Under the pieces are notes generated by a model that had not been told where the DNA came from, did no database searches, and saw nothing but the letters and a program-made list of their open reading frames with translations. The position numbers and the translations under genes were made by a program. This document shows positions 21,561-35,600 of a stretch of DNA of 64,000 nt, piece after piece. Origin of the DNA: Bombyx mori (taxonomy: Eukaryota > Arthropoda > Insecta > Lepidoptera > Bombycidae); NCBI RefSeq assembly GCF_030269925.1, contig NC_085117.1, forward strand, positions 7,254,731 through 7,318,730, given 5' to 3'. Each line of letters begins with the position of its first letter. Positions within the stretch are counted from its first letter, which is position 1.

Positions 21561-23547
21561 AGTTTCTTTCTGTGTGGTCTGATATTAGCAGCACTTGCAC
21601 TGGGATTGTCTGTCGGAATAATATTGTGGAGGTGATAAGCTGACAAGAAAGTTTGCAGTGTACTCCTAAATGTTGGACAAACAATGAACTCAGTGGAAAG
21701 AACTGAGATATAAAGCAGCAACATCAAAAGTGCCCGGAGTAGAGCCAAGCCTCTGCCCACTGCTGGCACCACAGATGGCAAATTATAAGAGAGATTTTAT
21801 CGAACAGTTCATAGACTAACTATATAGACAAAACTTACTATTATGTTTTATTATTCAATTATGAACTTAAGCACATGTGTTGGCTAACAAGTCAGTTCAC
21901 TGTGTGTATGTCTTTATACAACCCGCACCTAGCAATCCTTTTATTAAAAGGAGAACAAGTACCCTCACTAATACACTACACTTACAAAAATATTGTTCTT
22001 ACACTAATTTACGAAATACCATAAATATTTCTAGGTTGTGCGATATTACATTCAATTTTTACAAATAATGTTTGTACGGCACTGCTCATCCCACCTTATA
22101 GGTACAAATTTCTATTTAAAACGTATGTATTGTATAATTAATATAGTTTAGAATGTATATTGCACTCAAGTTTGTCTTGTTGAATTAAATAGATATCATA
22201 TGTTATCTTAAAATTGCCGCCTATTCTTGGCAAAATTATTTTGTTCCACACCGTAATTGGATTCAATTGATATATGGCTACAATTTCATGGTGCATACTT
22301 CTATTATTAATTATTATTAATAAATATCTTGTTCTGAGCCATTATCTTAATTCAGTTCAGTTCTCTTAAATATCTTTCATCGCAGTGAATTTCACTGTCG
22401 TTCATATAGTACTTAATTCAACAATAATGCAAATTATCTTAATCTTATTTAAAATTCAATCACATCTCTGTAAAGTAATAGTAATTTAAATTTTAAATCA
22501 TTAAGTAAAATGTAATCATTCTAATTTTTTTAACAACAGGTTAAACACGAATCACTGTGTATGACGTCATTTGTGGTTATTCGTTGTTTTAGACTATTAG
22601 GTGTTCCGTGGTTAACTCGATGCTTATGTTAGCCTCGGATGACGTCACACGTAATGAAGCTAGTAAACTTTAGGCTGCTATTTTTATAGTGAAGAGTTGA
22701 CCGTTTCCATGTTACTAACACTCAAGGAAAACCATCAGTTTCATTCAGGTTCATTCTACCTAAAAGCCATGGGTCCAATAGTTTACCTCAAAAACTTAGT
22801 TAAATAAGTTTTCAAAATGTCGCAACAGGGCTTACAAGCTAAGTAGCTCATATTTAACTGGTATAACATAAGGTGTCGCCACGTGTATATTGAATTAAAT
22901 TTTGGAGGGTAGATGGCGCACGCATTAAGTCAATCATACTTATAGCGCGTGTAGGAAATCTATGTATTTCATACAATTAGCTATAGTTACAACGCGGTGT
23001 GTGTTTTGTGAAAATGCTCGGATATCGAACGTCTGTCTGCCGGCAAAAACCAAACCGACCCTTTGACTGAAAATTAAAAAGGTCTCTGTCGTTGTTCGCG
23101 GCGATGAGGTTGAGTATTGCTGTTACGAAATTAATTGCAAATCAAAACTACGCGGGGACCGTGTTACGAAACAATAATTTTTAATTACAACTCGGGGAAT
23201 AGGTTACGTAACACAACGGCAAGTATGGGCATTGCTATAACTCGCTTGGAAATCATCTAAGCAGCGTACACGCGGAATATTTCTCAAAACATCTCATGAT
23301 GAACAGAGTACGTTAGCGGTACGCGTCATATCATAGTGAATTAGTGTAGCCAGTAAGTGTATTAGTTCAATTATAAATTTTTACCATGTACTTATTTGAT
23401 TTTGCTCATATTGATTTTGGCGTTTCACAAAATAAAAGTTATTATCGTCTTTTCCGAATAACTCTCGAAGAGAGCGGACCTGATTGTAAACTTTATATTT
23501 CATATAGAAAATATAAATTAATGTAACGTTAAAACTAAGATATCATG
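21561..23547. other. Intergenic, no gene seen
   Basis: AT-rich. Two TGACGTCA sites (around 22562 and 22640) are CRE-like but unsupported. Confidence 0.6.
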
Positions 23548-24035
23548 ATAAAGTCGATTAGAGCGACCCGACTGAACCAGTGTTCGAATCCCACAGATAG
23601 GCACCAATTTTTGTAATAAAATACAATTATACAAATGACATAGACGATGAAGGAAAAATAGCGTGTAATAAAAATCGAACCTATAAAAATTACAATTTGC
23701 CTGATTAATTACGTAGTGTTAAGGATGGTCACTTTTGGATGCAGAGGACAACGGACCGACTGGACTGGAGATTGATTAAAGAGGTCACGTTCAGTGGACA
23801 AGCTGAGATAATGATGATGATGAATTACGTAGTGTAAGCTCTCAGGATTCAATATCACTACCCTATATGTTTCTGCCGAGAAGCTACCATGTGTTTGTAG
23901 GGTTAGGACCATCGTTGCACTATACATTAAGACAGGATGTATGGCGACATTCACACCGTGTTATCTATAGGCTCAGGTAACCACCTAACACTAGATTGCC
24001 CGAGAGCTTTCACCCGTCTATTCTATAAATTAAAA
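23548..24035 (+). mobile_element. Old tRNA-headed SINE, interrupted by an RTE fragment
   Basis: It has the B box GTTCGAATCC at 23582-23591, the ACCAATTTTTGTAAT linker, then (beyond the nested insertion at 23720-23822) a decayed Bm1 body ending TAACCACCTAACAC. Diverged, so older than the 56-kb copy. Confidence 0.7.
23720..23822 (+). mobile_element. Severely 5'-truncated RTE insertion with 13-bp TSD
   Basis: About 100 bases corresponding to the last codons of an RTE ORF (ACGGACCGACTGG ... CAGTGGACAAGCTGAG) ending in an ATG-repeat tail. It is flanked by AATTACGTAGTGT at 23707-23719 and 23823-23835. It landed inside an older Bm1-type SINE. Confidence 0.82.
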
Positions 24036-24090
24036 AATACTAGGAACAATAATTGATAGGGATTGTCAAAGTCAAATTTGATAAAGGATC

Positions 24091-24261
24091 CACGTGCTTT
24101 GTGCGAGTTTTTTAACGTCCCCGAAAGCGTAAAAGTTAACATAAATGCGTATGCAGTTGGAACAGCGGCAAACGTAAGCAAACTTTCCAACTACATAGGT
24201 ACAAATTTTAGTTAACTTTTACGCTATCGAGAACGTTAAAAAACTCTCACTAAGCGCACAG
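24091..24261. repeat. Foldback MITE family (CAGTGTGCTTAGTGCGAG), copy 1
   Basis: The arms contain GAGTTTTTTAACGT...AGCGTAAAAGTTAAC on the left and the reverse complement on the right (GTTAACTTTTACGCT, AACGTTAAAAAACTC). The centre carries GGCAAACGTAAGCAAAC. Ends are diverged. Confidence 0.78.
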
Positions 24262-24630
24262 GTTATGGTTCATAACAGAGAGGTGACGACTGCGTAGTAA
24301 TAATATAATTTTATAAGCTAAATTTACATAAAACATGTTGGACTAGTACACTATTCACACATGTGAATGGTAACGGAATTCCACGGGCACATTTATACCT
24401 ACAGATAGACGCAAGTCAAGTCTAACCTAACAGTTGCCATAGTTTAATTTGTTTTGTTTAGTTAATGTATCATGATTTTTGAATAAAGAATGACTATTAT
24501 CTTTATTGCGTTTTATTTTTCATAAAAAAAACTGACCACATCGGTCATGACTTAAGCGAGTGTGACGTTCGATCACGCAGCATCAGCCCAGATGTACTGT
24601 TTAGAAATTGCAATAATAACCACTTAGACC

Positions 24631-24738
24631 AGTTGCAGTTGGGACAGCGCCCCTAGCGGCAAACGTTCCAACTGCATACAAATTTGAGTTAACTTTTACG
24701 CTATCGAGAACGTTAAAAAACTCGCATTAAGGTAACAG
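24631..24738. repeat. Foldback MITE family, copy 2 (one arm)
   Basis: It has the central CAGCGCCCCTAGCGGCAAAC and the complete right arm, while the left arm is missing. It lies about 370 bases from copy 1. Confidence 0.7.
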
Positions 24739-24885
24739 GTAAGCAGTGAGCTCATCCACCCAACTAACCAATAAAAAATACGAATAGGCTAAAGCGCGGG
24801 TCACCATAATCTTCAAAAAGTTCAACGTGACATTTAGCACATAGCGTCAGTTCGCCAAGTTCCTTCTCGGGTGGTGGTCTCAGGT

Positions 24886-25111
24886 TCTACTGGTGGTAGG
24901 ACCTCTTGTGAGTCCGCACGGGTAGGTACCACCTCCCTGCCTATTTCTACCGTGAAGCAGTAATGCGTTGTAACTATACTGAGAACTTAGAACTTATATC
25001 TCAAGGTGGGTGGCGCATTTACGTTGTAGATATCTATGGGCTCCAGTAACTACTTAACACCAGGTGGGCTGTGAGCTCGTCCAACCATCTAAGCAATAAA
25101 AATAAATAAAA
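24886..25111 (+). mobile_element. Bm1 SINE
   Basis: A forward copy from TGGTGGTAGGACCTCTTG to CTAAGCAATAAAAATAAATA, with a small internal deletion after GTAATGCG. Confidence 0.88.
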
Positions 25112-28100
25112 AGTACAATGCGGGTGGTTTCTTTTGCGACACAGTTTCCTATCCTATAAGCTATTGGGCCTGCTCGGAGACTCGGGTAGTTGGCAAATCC
25201 TTAAGGCTCGAAATCGCGGACGGACTTTATACTCAGTTCCTCACAATTTACTACAATACGTGGCTATGTATTTAATTTAATAATATTATTAAGCTACTAT
25301 ATAGTACAGACAAACGATGGTTGCTTAAAATCTATTTACTCCTCACGCACGTTTTGGTAGAAATTCTTAAATATTATGTGTATTAACTATAAGTATGGTA
25401 GAAATAATTTTTCATAATGTCTCTTTGTCGTTATGCGGAATTTTGAAAGCGCGGGGCACATGTGTTACCATGAAATGAAACTACAATTTCCCAAGAAAAT
25501 TTAATTTTACCATCAACACGACGTAATATTCAGGCATATACTGTACTTAGTTTTTATGAAACAACAACACGTTAATTATTAATGATTGCTTTAAATAATT
25601 ATAAGTAGGTATAGATACGTATATCTTGATTAAAACATAAATAGCTAAGGAACGATACTCGCCTTATGCAAAATAGTTAATTGCTTTCAGTGATCATGGG
25701 AACAATGGAAATCAAATAATACAAACAAAAGATTAATTGATCTAAATGCGAGCATTACATATTCCAATTAAATTTGGGAACTCAGAATCGGTTCAAAATC
25801 GCTTAAAGATACCATAATGTCAGTTGTTCTTATTTAGCAATATTCTTTTTCTTTTCATAATTTCATAAGAAATAAGCAATAGTATTGGTTTTATCGAAAA
25901 ATATACAATAAAAAATTGCTAAGCAAAAGTCGTTGTGCGTTTCAGTTTTTTTCATAAGAACAAGTTTATTACAAGCAAAATAAAGATTCATTGGAATGCA
26001 ACAATTTAGAATTGAGTAGATAACTTTAAAAAAACATTATTTAGAGTAACGTATCTAAGGTCACCAGATTCCTGAAGTTATATTTCCTGTTACTTAAGAG
26101 ACTATCCAATATTGTTTAAGTTCAGCGATTCCCATTAGAAAACTAAATAATTACATGATAATAAATAGCTTCGATGTTACTGAAGTTACTACGATTTACC
26201 GCATAAAAATTAATTGACTTAAAACCGGCCCAAGCCTTAAATACATACAGCCTTACCTCGCCTTTAGTGGTAACCCGCACTACAGCCAACCGCCAGCTAA
26301 TTTTAGCGTAAATTTTGACTATTAGTAAATGGTACCTACACGGCATTTTTTATTCATATTCATGAACTCAAACACACTTCAACGCAGACAATTTATATTC
26401 AATCAATCGGCTTTGTTTGTTTCAATAGTCAATAACTAGCTGAGTCGATGAAGGGATATATAGGTACGCAATAAAATTGCAAGTATAATTTTTATTTATC
26501 GTTAACGCTAGGATTTTTTTTTTCTTTGCTTAAACACATGACAACAACATTGCTAACGATATATCTCCATAAAATATGTGTGGCCTTAAAAAAGTACAGG
26601 CTTCTAATTCTTGCATTAGAGAAATATAAAAAGTAGAAGACTTTGGGTTAGTATATGGACTTTATGCACATTAATGTGGGCAGTGCAGTCTGATCATCAG
26701 ACACTGTAAGGTAGCACTGCAGGGCACTGTCAGGCAGCAAGGCATCAGATTCTGATGCCTTCTTTACAAGACAAATACTAACGTTAAATATTAAACAGCA
26801 CAGGATTAATATAAATACTTCGTGCATCATCGGATGCGTCCACTACGCACGGTTGCAGTATGTAGCCAAAACAATAAAACGGCAGAAAATCGTAGTGCAT
26901 ATCATTTAAACTTAAAGCTTTTTAACGTTTACGCTTTTCAGCTTTTAACATAATAATCACCAAGCACGAAAGTGACGCTACATAACGCTAATTATTAATT
27001 CATGTTTTTACGATGATAAAGAAGAAATAAAAGTTTTTCATATTATTATGCTTCAATGAGTTTGATTACAATTGAGATTCAATTTCAAGCAGACATCAAA
27101 TTGGTGTTAAAAGTACGTAATTATTAAACAGCCACTCGTCCATGAGATATTTCTAAAATACTTATGTGCTACATATTACCTATTACATTTAATTAATATT
27201 ATTTTGAGTGTCGGTCCAAAATGAAAGGTGACAGTACACAAAGCCATAGTTTATTATCAATCACAAGCAATTTAATAATTCTCCAACGCACAACATCCCG
27301 AAAGATTATTTTTAAATCTCATATTGCGTAGGTATTTTAAACTGACACTCAAAACATATCAGTTTAGGACGATATATTAGGATATAATATTAAAAAGATA
27401 ACAACAACAGTTAATATTATCACATCAAGGCTTATTATTAATACAATAGCAGCCAAAGAAACGATTGCGAATAAAAAAAAATGTATTTGTTTTTGACGTC
27501 ATAAATGTTTATTGTTAATTTTCACTGATAGTTCAAACCAAGTATGCGATTCTTTAATTGTTTTTTTTTTTCAATACATAATATTTTATGACTGCATTGT
27601 ATTCTATCTTACACTCTATAATATAGTATCTAAATACCAATAAGATTATTGTCGTAAATTTTCTTTAAATCAATTGGAAATACAAATTTATAAATAATAA
27701 TACTTATCCAAAAGTTATTTATTGTCTTGGAGAGAATGTGAATATTTTAAAACTACAAAACAACTGTAAATCCTATATATATAACTTCAATTTTTATTGT
27801 CATTGTTGTACGTAAATTATTTGTATATAATATAATGTATTATTTTTGTAAATAGAATACACATCTACTAAAAGGTATTTTCCGTTAGTCAAAATTACTT
27901 TTAAAAGTGAAAGATATGACTTTTTCATAACTTTGTTGATATGGAAGAAAGATATAGATCGCCTATCATGATATGAAGAAGGTAAGAAGTACGTAGGTAG
28001 TGTTCATAACGACAGTAGGTAATAAAAACTTTATCTTGCTGGCTGATACTTTGCTTTTTTTCTATTGGCTTCGTAGGCAATACTTTTTAGAGCCACCGGA

Positions 28101-28617
28101 TAGTGTTACCGTCACTCATGGAGGTCAGTAATGCCAAAAACACAACCAAGCTGCTACCTACCACACTTCAGTTCACTTTATCAATACAAAATAAAAACTA
28201 AACAAACCAGAATCTCTATTTTCAAACAACACAGTTCTATTTAATTTTCTTTAGGCCTAAATATTATTGTCATTATTCACGTAATCACCGTAATATTGTT
28301 GTTGGAAACACCTTCATTTATGTTACACTCAAGTTATTATTAGGTACCGTACTCAAAAAGTAAAGGTACGTATTGCTTTATGAGAGGAAAATTAAATTTA
28401 ATGAATAAAATATCGAACTATGTTAACATGTTTTGATAATAATATGATTAGAACAATCCTCTATTCGGAATCAGAGTCGAAAGGTACACATAGGTACCCA
28501 TAGTACACGTTTGGTGTTGTCAGCCTCAAAAGCGCGTATCTCTCGGTTTCATCCACATTTCCTTTGAGCTGCCGTATTTGACATTTGAAGGTTAGTCAAA
28601 TTTAAAGTAATATTTTT
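25112..28617. other. Intergenic, no gene seen
   Basis: About 3.5 kb of very AT-rich sequence between SPAG7 and the SLC6 3' end, containing only the small foldback at 26.65 kb. Confidence 0.65.
26647..26782. repeat. Small foldback sequence
   Basis: GTTAGTAT at 26647 is inverted as ATACTAAC at 26775-26782. Inside are a 10-bp hairpin (26739-26761, arms AAGGCATCAG) and CAGTGC/GCACTG pairs. Could be a MITE or a structured RNA; undetermined. Confidence 0.4.
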
Positions 28618-29022
28618 GGAGTTTACTCCTTTAGAATCGATTTACATATATAGGCCCGGGGTATGAAAATTATGGGGACCAAAATCGTACTAGCATGTCA
28701 CACGAAATGCGTTATGCGCCTGATTGGCTCCTGATTGCGTGATGCGTGCGCGCGCCAATCAGGAGCCAACGCGCGGCCGCGTTATCGCAGGTGACGCCGG
28801 GCTGCTGCGCCGGCAGTCCGCCACAAAGCCTCGTACTGATCGCGCGTTTCTCTCATTATTGTATTTTCATATATTTGTTAGTCGTTTGTTTTATGTCTCG
28901 TTAATTTGTTAATAATCTGTAGTGTATCGTGTTGTCGTAATATAGAACTATTTCTCGTATTGTTTCGTTTAATTTTTTATATCCAGTAAACTCCAGTCGT
29001 GCGTCGGAGCGGACACACACAC
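28618..29022 (+). repeat. GC-core repeat family, copy 1 (variant core with hairpin)
   Basis: It starts GGAGTTTACTCC, has the core CAGGTGACGCCGGGCTGCTG and GTACTGATCGCGCGTTTC, and ends AGTCGTGCGTCGGAGCGG then CACACACAC. This copy carries an inverted repeat GGCTCCTGATTG / CAATCAGGAGCC (about 28726-28764) in place of the direct repeat seen in the other copies. Confidence 0.82.
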
Positions 29023-29482
29023 TTTTTTTATATCCTTCAAATCAGCCTTGCAGCGATAGCTAATAAGATAGGATAGTACCGATATTGCCGGAGTCTATCA
29101 TCGATATATATCGATGGAGTCTATAATGAAATATAATATTAGAAATTTGATCATTGTGGCATGACACGCATTGCAGCGTATTAGCTGAATCTATCGAGAT
29201 GTTTTTCAATCAGAAATAATCTTAGCCAAATATTATTTCACTTTAAATCAGTGGACAATTAAAAATAAATAGCAGTGTATAATTATGGTACCGGCGAATA
29301 TTAGTTTACGATCTTAATTATTTTTTAAAAGTGAAAGGATTGTTATTAAACCGATCCAATTTGCCTTCAGATCCAAGTAAGAACATCTACATAAACATAT
29401 TTTCACAGTAAACTGTACACAGCTACAATAACTTTCCTTACACGAAGCATGGACAGAAACAACAAATGAATGGATGAAGAGT

Positions 29483-29669
29483 TTACTCCTCATCGTCAGT
29501 TTCGCAACATCCAGGCCAGCAGCAGCCCTCGCTGCCGTCAGGCCTAGTGCAGAACAGAAGGGTCTCCGCCGCGGAGACCGGTCTTGGCTCGATGCCGTGA
29601 AAATCACGAAGGTCTTCGGCGGGAAACCAGGCGCGCTCCTCGTCCTCTACGATAGGATATCCGAAGTAT
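29483..29669 (-). CDS. SLC6: SLC6 terminal coding exon
   Basis: Acceptor CATGATTCAG; TAA at 29483-29485. It encodes the 61-residue cytosolic tail beginning [20 protein letters not shown], with [19 protein letters not shown] at its end. Only this frame connects in phase with exon 4. It is GC-rich against AT-rich flanks, which supports coding. I saw no canonical AATAAA on the minus strand nearby. Confidence 0.85.
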
Positions 29670-32600
29670 CTGAATCATGATTTAAAAGTAAAACATTTAT
29701 TTTTTTCAATTAAAAAAGAAGGCGACTTCCTAAAAAGACTTGGATGGACTATACGAAAGAAGAAGTTGAAGATTTACAAGTTTTTTTAAGGAACTATAAC
29801 TTTTTTTTATTGCCCTTGTAGGCAGACAGATGGTTACATTCGCCCATGGACTTCAGCAAATCCAGAGGCAGAGCCAAGCCACAGCCTACCGTCGAAATTA
29901 TTGGTGTTTAACTACTAGTTTTATGCTCACGATACGAAATCTAAGTCTTAATATCATCTTGGTATCTGACTATCGAACCCTACAAGTTTAAACTCGCATT
30001 GCTTCTAGGCAGAAATAAACAAGATAGCGGTACCCACACGACTTAACGATACGCTCTGATACCAGTAATTACAGAAAAATGCGGTTTTAATCTTCACTAC
30101 GCGATAGTATTTCTTCATTGTGGAAGTCGTTCTTAAACTAATTAGTATTCAGTACGTATTTCCTTTTTTTTTAGATCATGACCATTATTGTTTTTTATTG
30201 TTTTGATAGTTGGACGATCTCACGACCCACCTTATTTGAAATGGTTACCGGAGCCATAGACATCTACAACGTAAATGCCGCCACCAACATTGAGACATGA
30301 GTTCTGAGGTCTCAGATTTACAGTTCAACGGCTGTTCCACCCTTTGGCTGACATGCATTACCGCTTCACGGCAGAAATAGTCAGGGTGGTGGCACCAACC
30401 CGTGCGAACTCACAAGACGTCCTATTACCAGTTTTGGGATTTACTATCTCTTCTTTAACCCCCTTTGTCCGTACATCCAGTACTACTTATCGTCATAACA
30501 ATACCCAATATGAATGAATAGTCCATATTATTATTACAAAATGTAACAAATCCTTTGTTATCAACGTAGTTAATAGATTTGGCCTCGATTGATCCAAACG
30601 ACCAATCTTGATTCTATCTATTCTAATTCGGTACTAAGCTAAAAACCCTTCTTGAAGTCTGAAACTTTTGTCTGGCTTTATCGCGACATTAATAATGTTA
30701 GGTTATTAGAAGCAGTAAAGCGATTGTTTCAGAACAGTCTTACTAGATGATAACATAAAAATCGATATCATATAATACAGGCATACAATTATAAATATTA
30801 TCGAGTTTAAAATGTTTAGTTCTGTTTTCGAGCTCACCTGCAAATCGCAACTACAGGGATCCACAGTACAGATGCCAATACCAGGACGACCACGAGCAAA
30901 ACCGCCCACACGGGCCAGGGTTTCTTCACGGTGTCCCCTTCGGACGAGACCCACGCTTCATACCCGGATCCCTCCATAGCTAGTTCCGCGAACGATGACA
31001 CGAGAATGGACAACATGGCCAGCGGAGACAGATACTTCCAACAGATCAACCAGTAAATACCTGGTCGTTGTCCGGTCATCAGTTCTATATCATCAGCAAA
31101 TCTAGAAATAATTAAACGAATTTTATAGTAGAAAAATACAATGGTATAATATATATATACATTATAAATCGTTTTTCATAAAACTGGGCACCTAAAAGCC
31201 TAGCGTCAACAGATATATCAGTGAGAAATTTCCCATCACCAAAAGTATCTTAAAACTTTAATGTTACATATACTGATTGAATCACCAATAGGATCCTGAT
31301 TGTCCTCAAAATAAAATGGTTTTAATTTAATACAATCGTGACGAATTTTAACGCACACGGATGAGTATCATCATCCTGCTGATTTCCTATTGTCCTTAAT
31401 TTCTTGTCGATTCTCCTTAGTGATGAATCTGCCTTTTCAATCAATGACGATTTAAAAGCGCCTTCACAGGTCTACCTGTTCAGTTTCAAATGTGAGCCAG
31501 CCAATGAATACTTCAATCTTCAATAAACTAATATCTCAAGGGGGACAGCACGTCGAATTCGTCGACTCTGACGAAGAGTTCGACATGCGAACTGCTCATA
31601 GAAGAACCCACTGCGTTTCTCGCCGGATTTTCTCAGTGGGTCGCGATTCCGACCCGGTAGTAGATTCAGCGAAGCACTGCTCTTGCTAGGGCTAGTGTTC
31701 ACGATGTATCACTGACAGCAGAATTTGTGCTCTCTCGCTAACCCCTTAAGTAAGCCACGGTTTTTATTTATTAAAAGTATTTAGTAAAAGTATTTATTAT
31801 AAACTTATAAATTTAGTATTATTTAGTAAAAGAGCAGCAGAAGTCAATTTTCTCGATGTTGGAATGCAACAACAAAGGGGTATTCAAAAGGCCAAATGGA
31901 ATTTGACGCGTCAACCAAAACTTAGACTGTACCAAAATCGCATTCTAATTCATAAGTTTTATGCTACAACGCTGATATTGTACGTTATGTTATCAGGTTG
32001 AGGCCGTGAGCTCACCTAACCGTTCGCGAGAAACTCGAATAAATAAATATTAATAATAACTAAATTACCAGCGAATACGTGAAGGAAAAATAAAATAAAG
32101 TACTTTATTTAACTTTCTCCGAATTTAAGGAGTAGTCCGTAACGCTCTTTGTCATCTTAGTTTAAGCGTCACGAACTAAACACGGAAGCGTAAAAGTGAT
32201 AATTAGGTGACGTCGTTGCGAAGTTATACGAATTCGGTGACTTGGCATGAAATTCCAAGTTTATGTTTAAGTTGAATTTTATGAAAGTTCCCGCACTGTA
32301 CGAGTTTCCAGCAGAAACGCTTTACAAGTTTTTATAGGAAACTTCGCTTCGTCGTTCGCTTTAATCCTTTTTTGTGCCCATAATTATTTGTAAAACCGCC
32401 AAACGAACAGCTCTTTTGGCCTGCTCTGACAGAATTCACGGAAAGTTTTCCGTAAAAGCTCTGACTGGCTGTTCCCGACGTGCTTTTTAAAAGAGGATTC
32501 GAGAATAATGGTTCCAGAATTATGGAGGGCTATACGATCTATACGATCATGTGATTCTGCGTTAGTTTATGTCAATCCCACACATTTGTGTTACGTGTCA

Positions 32601-35600
32601 TGTACATTACATAGTTTTACGTTTCAATAAAACCTTTCCGTGTGGTGACGGAGTAAGAATACAATGTGTCACCACCCCTATACTATCCTAGGGAGTCGTA
32701 AGAACCGACTATGGGAATATGCACAAGACATCAGTGCAAGAGAAGGAAAACTCGAAATTAAACCCTGTACCAACCCGTCTAGCCAGCGTGGTACAGTAGG
32801 CTAAATACCTCCATGAATAGTAACAGAGAAACCAGGCCCCTAGTCCCCGGCGGCCCCGCTATTCCTGTCTACGGTAGCGGTCACGGTAACGGCGGGGTAG
32901 GGGGTGCTAAGAATCCCCGGCAGAGACACGGCTACCACCCCCAAAAACGACGACCACTGGCCCTGGTAACACACAACGTGCGCACTCTGAGGCTGGACGA
33001 GAAGCTTGTCGAGTTGGAAGAAGAGATGGACAAGTTGCGCTGGGACGTCATTGGTTTATCAGAAATCCGAAGACAGGGAGAGGATACGATAACCTTGCAG
33101 TCCGGCCACTTGTTCTTTTACCGAGAGGGAGAGCAGAAGTCCCAAGGTGGTGTTGGTTTTATCGTCCACAAGTCTCTCGTGAACAACATTGTGTCCGTCG
33201 GGAGCGTCTCGAATAGGGTAGCGTGCCTGATACTCAGAATATCGAAACGATATTCATTGAAGGTCATACAGGTTTACGCTCCCACTCAGACACACCCAGA
33301 CGATGAGGTAGAAGCTTTGTATGAGGACGTCAGTAGGGCCATACATAGCTCCAAAACACATTTTACTGTTGTTATGGGAGACTTTAATGCAAAGCTGGGT
33401 TGTAGAAGCAATGATGAGTTGAAAGTGGGTCAGTTTGGATATGGGCAGCGGAACTCCAGAGGACAGAGGTTGGCCGACTTTCTGGAGAAAGAAGGACTCT
33501 ATATGATGAATTCTTTCTTCCAGAAGCCGCCTCACAGGAAATGGACCTGGATGAGTCCCGACGGTGTAACCAAAAATGAGATCGATTTCATCATGAGCAC
33601 CAGTAGACAGATATTCAACGATGTCTCTGTGATCCATAGAGTAAAAACCGGAAGCGATCACCGAATTGTAAGGGCCATATTGAGTATTAATGTCAGATTG
33701 GAAAGATCGCGTCTGATGAAGTCCACGCTCCGACCACCAAATGCACATATTCAAAACCCCGAGAGTTTTCAACTCGAATTATCTAATCGCTTCGAAGGAC
33801 TAGACAGCAAGTTATCAGTGGATGATATCTACAGCAGGCTGGTGGAAACTGTCCATACGGTAGGGTCTAAGTATTTTAAAGCCCACCGCAAAAAAAGACC
33901 TCAAAAATTATCTGACTACACCCGGAACCTCATGGCTAGCCGACGTTCTATGACACTCCAAACTTCTGAGCAAGCTGAGTCATATAGGCAGCTCAATAGA
34001 CAAATCACGAAGTCCATGCGACACGACCTACGCTCCTTTAATACACAACGTATTAAGGAAACTATTGAGCGGAACCAAGGCTCCAGAGTCTTTGCAAGAG
34101 ACGTGTCTATTGGGCAGAGCCACTTGACAAATCTGAAAACCGAAGATGGACGTCTAACGTCGAATAAGGCCGAGGTGCTACGGGAGATAGAAAGATTTTA
34201 TGGGCAGTTATACACCTCGATATCCAATGAGCCTGCAAGCTCGGTTACAGACCCTAGAGCCAAGTTAACCCGACACTATACCGAGGATATCCCGGACATC
34301 AGCCTGTACGAGATTAGGATGGCCCTCAAACAGCTCAAGAACAACAAGGCGCCGGGCGAGGATGGAATCACCACAGAGCTTTTGAAAGCGGGCGGGACGC
34401 CGGTACTGAAAGTCCTTCAGAAGCTATTTAATTCCTCCTTGCTCAAAGGGAAAACGCCGGAGGCATGGAACAGGGGTGTTGTGGTTTTGTTTTTCAAAAA
34501 AGGCGACAAATCCTTATTGAAGAACTACAGGCCCATAACACTGCTGAGCCATGTCTATAAGCTGTTCTCGAGAGTCATCACGAACCGTCTCGAACGCAGG
34601 CTCGATGACTTTCAGCCTATCGAACAAGCCGGTTTCCGAAAAGGCTTTAGCACCATAGACCACATACATACGCTGCGGCAGATTATACAAAAGACCGAAG
34701 AGTATAATCGGCCCCTATGCCTGGCGTTTGTGGACTATGAAAAGGCCTTTGATTCTGTCGAAACTTGGGCGGTCCTTAGATCTCTCCAGCGATGCCGTAT
34801 TGACTATCGGTATGTCGAGGTGTTGAAGTACTTGTATAATAACGCCACAATGTCAGTCCGAGTACAGGAGCATTGCACGAAGGAAATCACGCTTAAAAGA
34901 GGAGTTAGACAGGGAGATGTCATATCCCCGAAACTGTTTACCGCTGCCTTAGAGGATTCCTTCAAGCTTCTGGAATGGCAAGGATTTGGCATCAATATAA
35001 ACGGCGAATACATCACACACCTTCGATTTGCTGACGATATAGTAGTCATGGCTGAGTCGCTGGAAGATTTGGGACAGATGCTCGGAGACCTCAATAGAGT
35101 CTCTCAACGAGTGGGCCTTAAAATGAATATGGATAAAACGAAAATCATGTTCAATGTCCATATTAAGCCCACCGCAGTTACCGTTGGGAACTCTGCTCTT
35201 GAAGTTGTAGACGACTATATATACCTGGGACAGGTAGTCCGATTAGGTAAGTCCAACTTTGAGAGAGAGGTCAGTAGGCGGATCCAACTCGGCTGGGCAG
35301 CGTTCGGTAACTTAAGAAATGTGTTCTCGTCCAAAATCCCTCAGTGCCTAAAGACAAAGGTGTACAACCAATGTGTGTTGCCAGTGATGACTTACGGTTC
35401 CGAGACGTGGTGCTTCACAAGGGATTTTTTCAGGAAGCTTAGTGTCGCGCAGCGAGCTATGGAGAGGGCTATGCTTGGTATTTCTCTACGAGATCGAATC
35501 AGAAATGAGGAGATCCGTAGAAGAACCAAAGTTGCTGACATAGCCCGTAGGATTAGCAAGCTGAAGTGGCAGTGGGCTGGCCACATAGCGCGAAGATCGG

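Noticed and set aside
21551..21781. Minus-strand frame with a hydrophobic start
   Set aside because: Antisense to the SPAG7 3' flank, no family similarity, and likely chance.
33254..33772. Minus-strand 172-codon frame
   Set aside because: It is the antisense shadow of the RTE endonuclease ORF.
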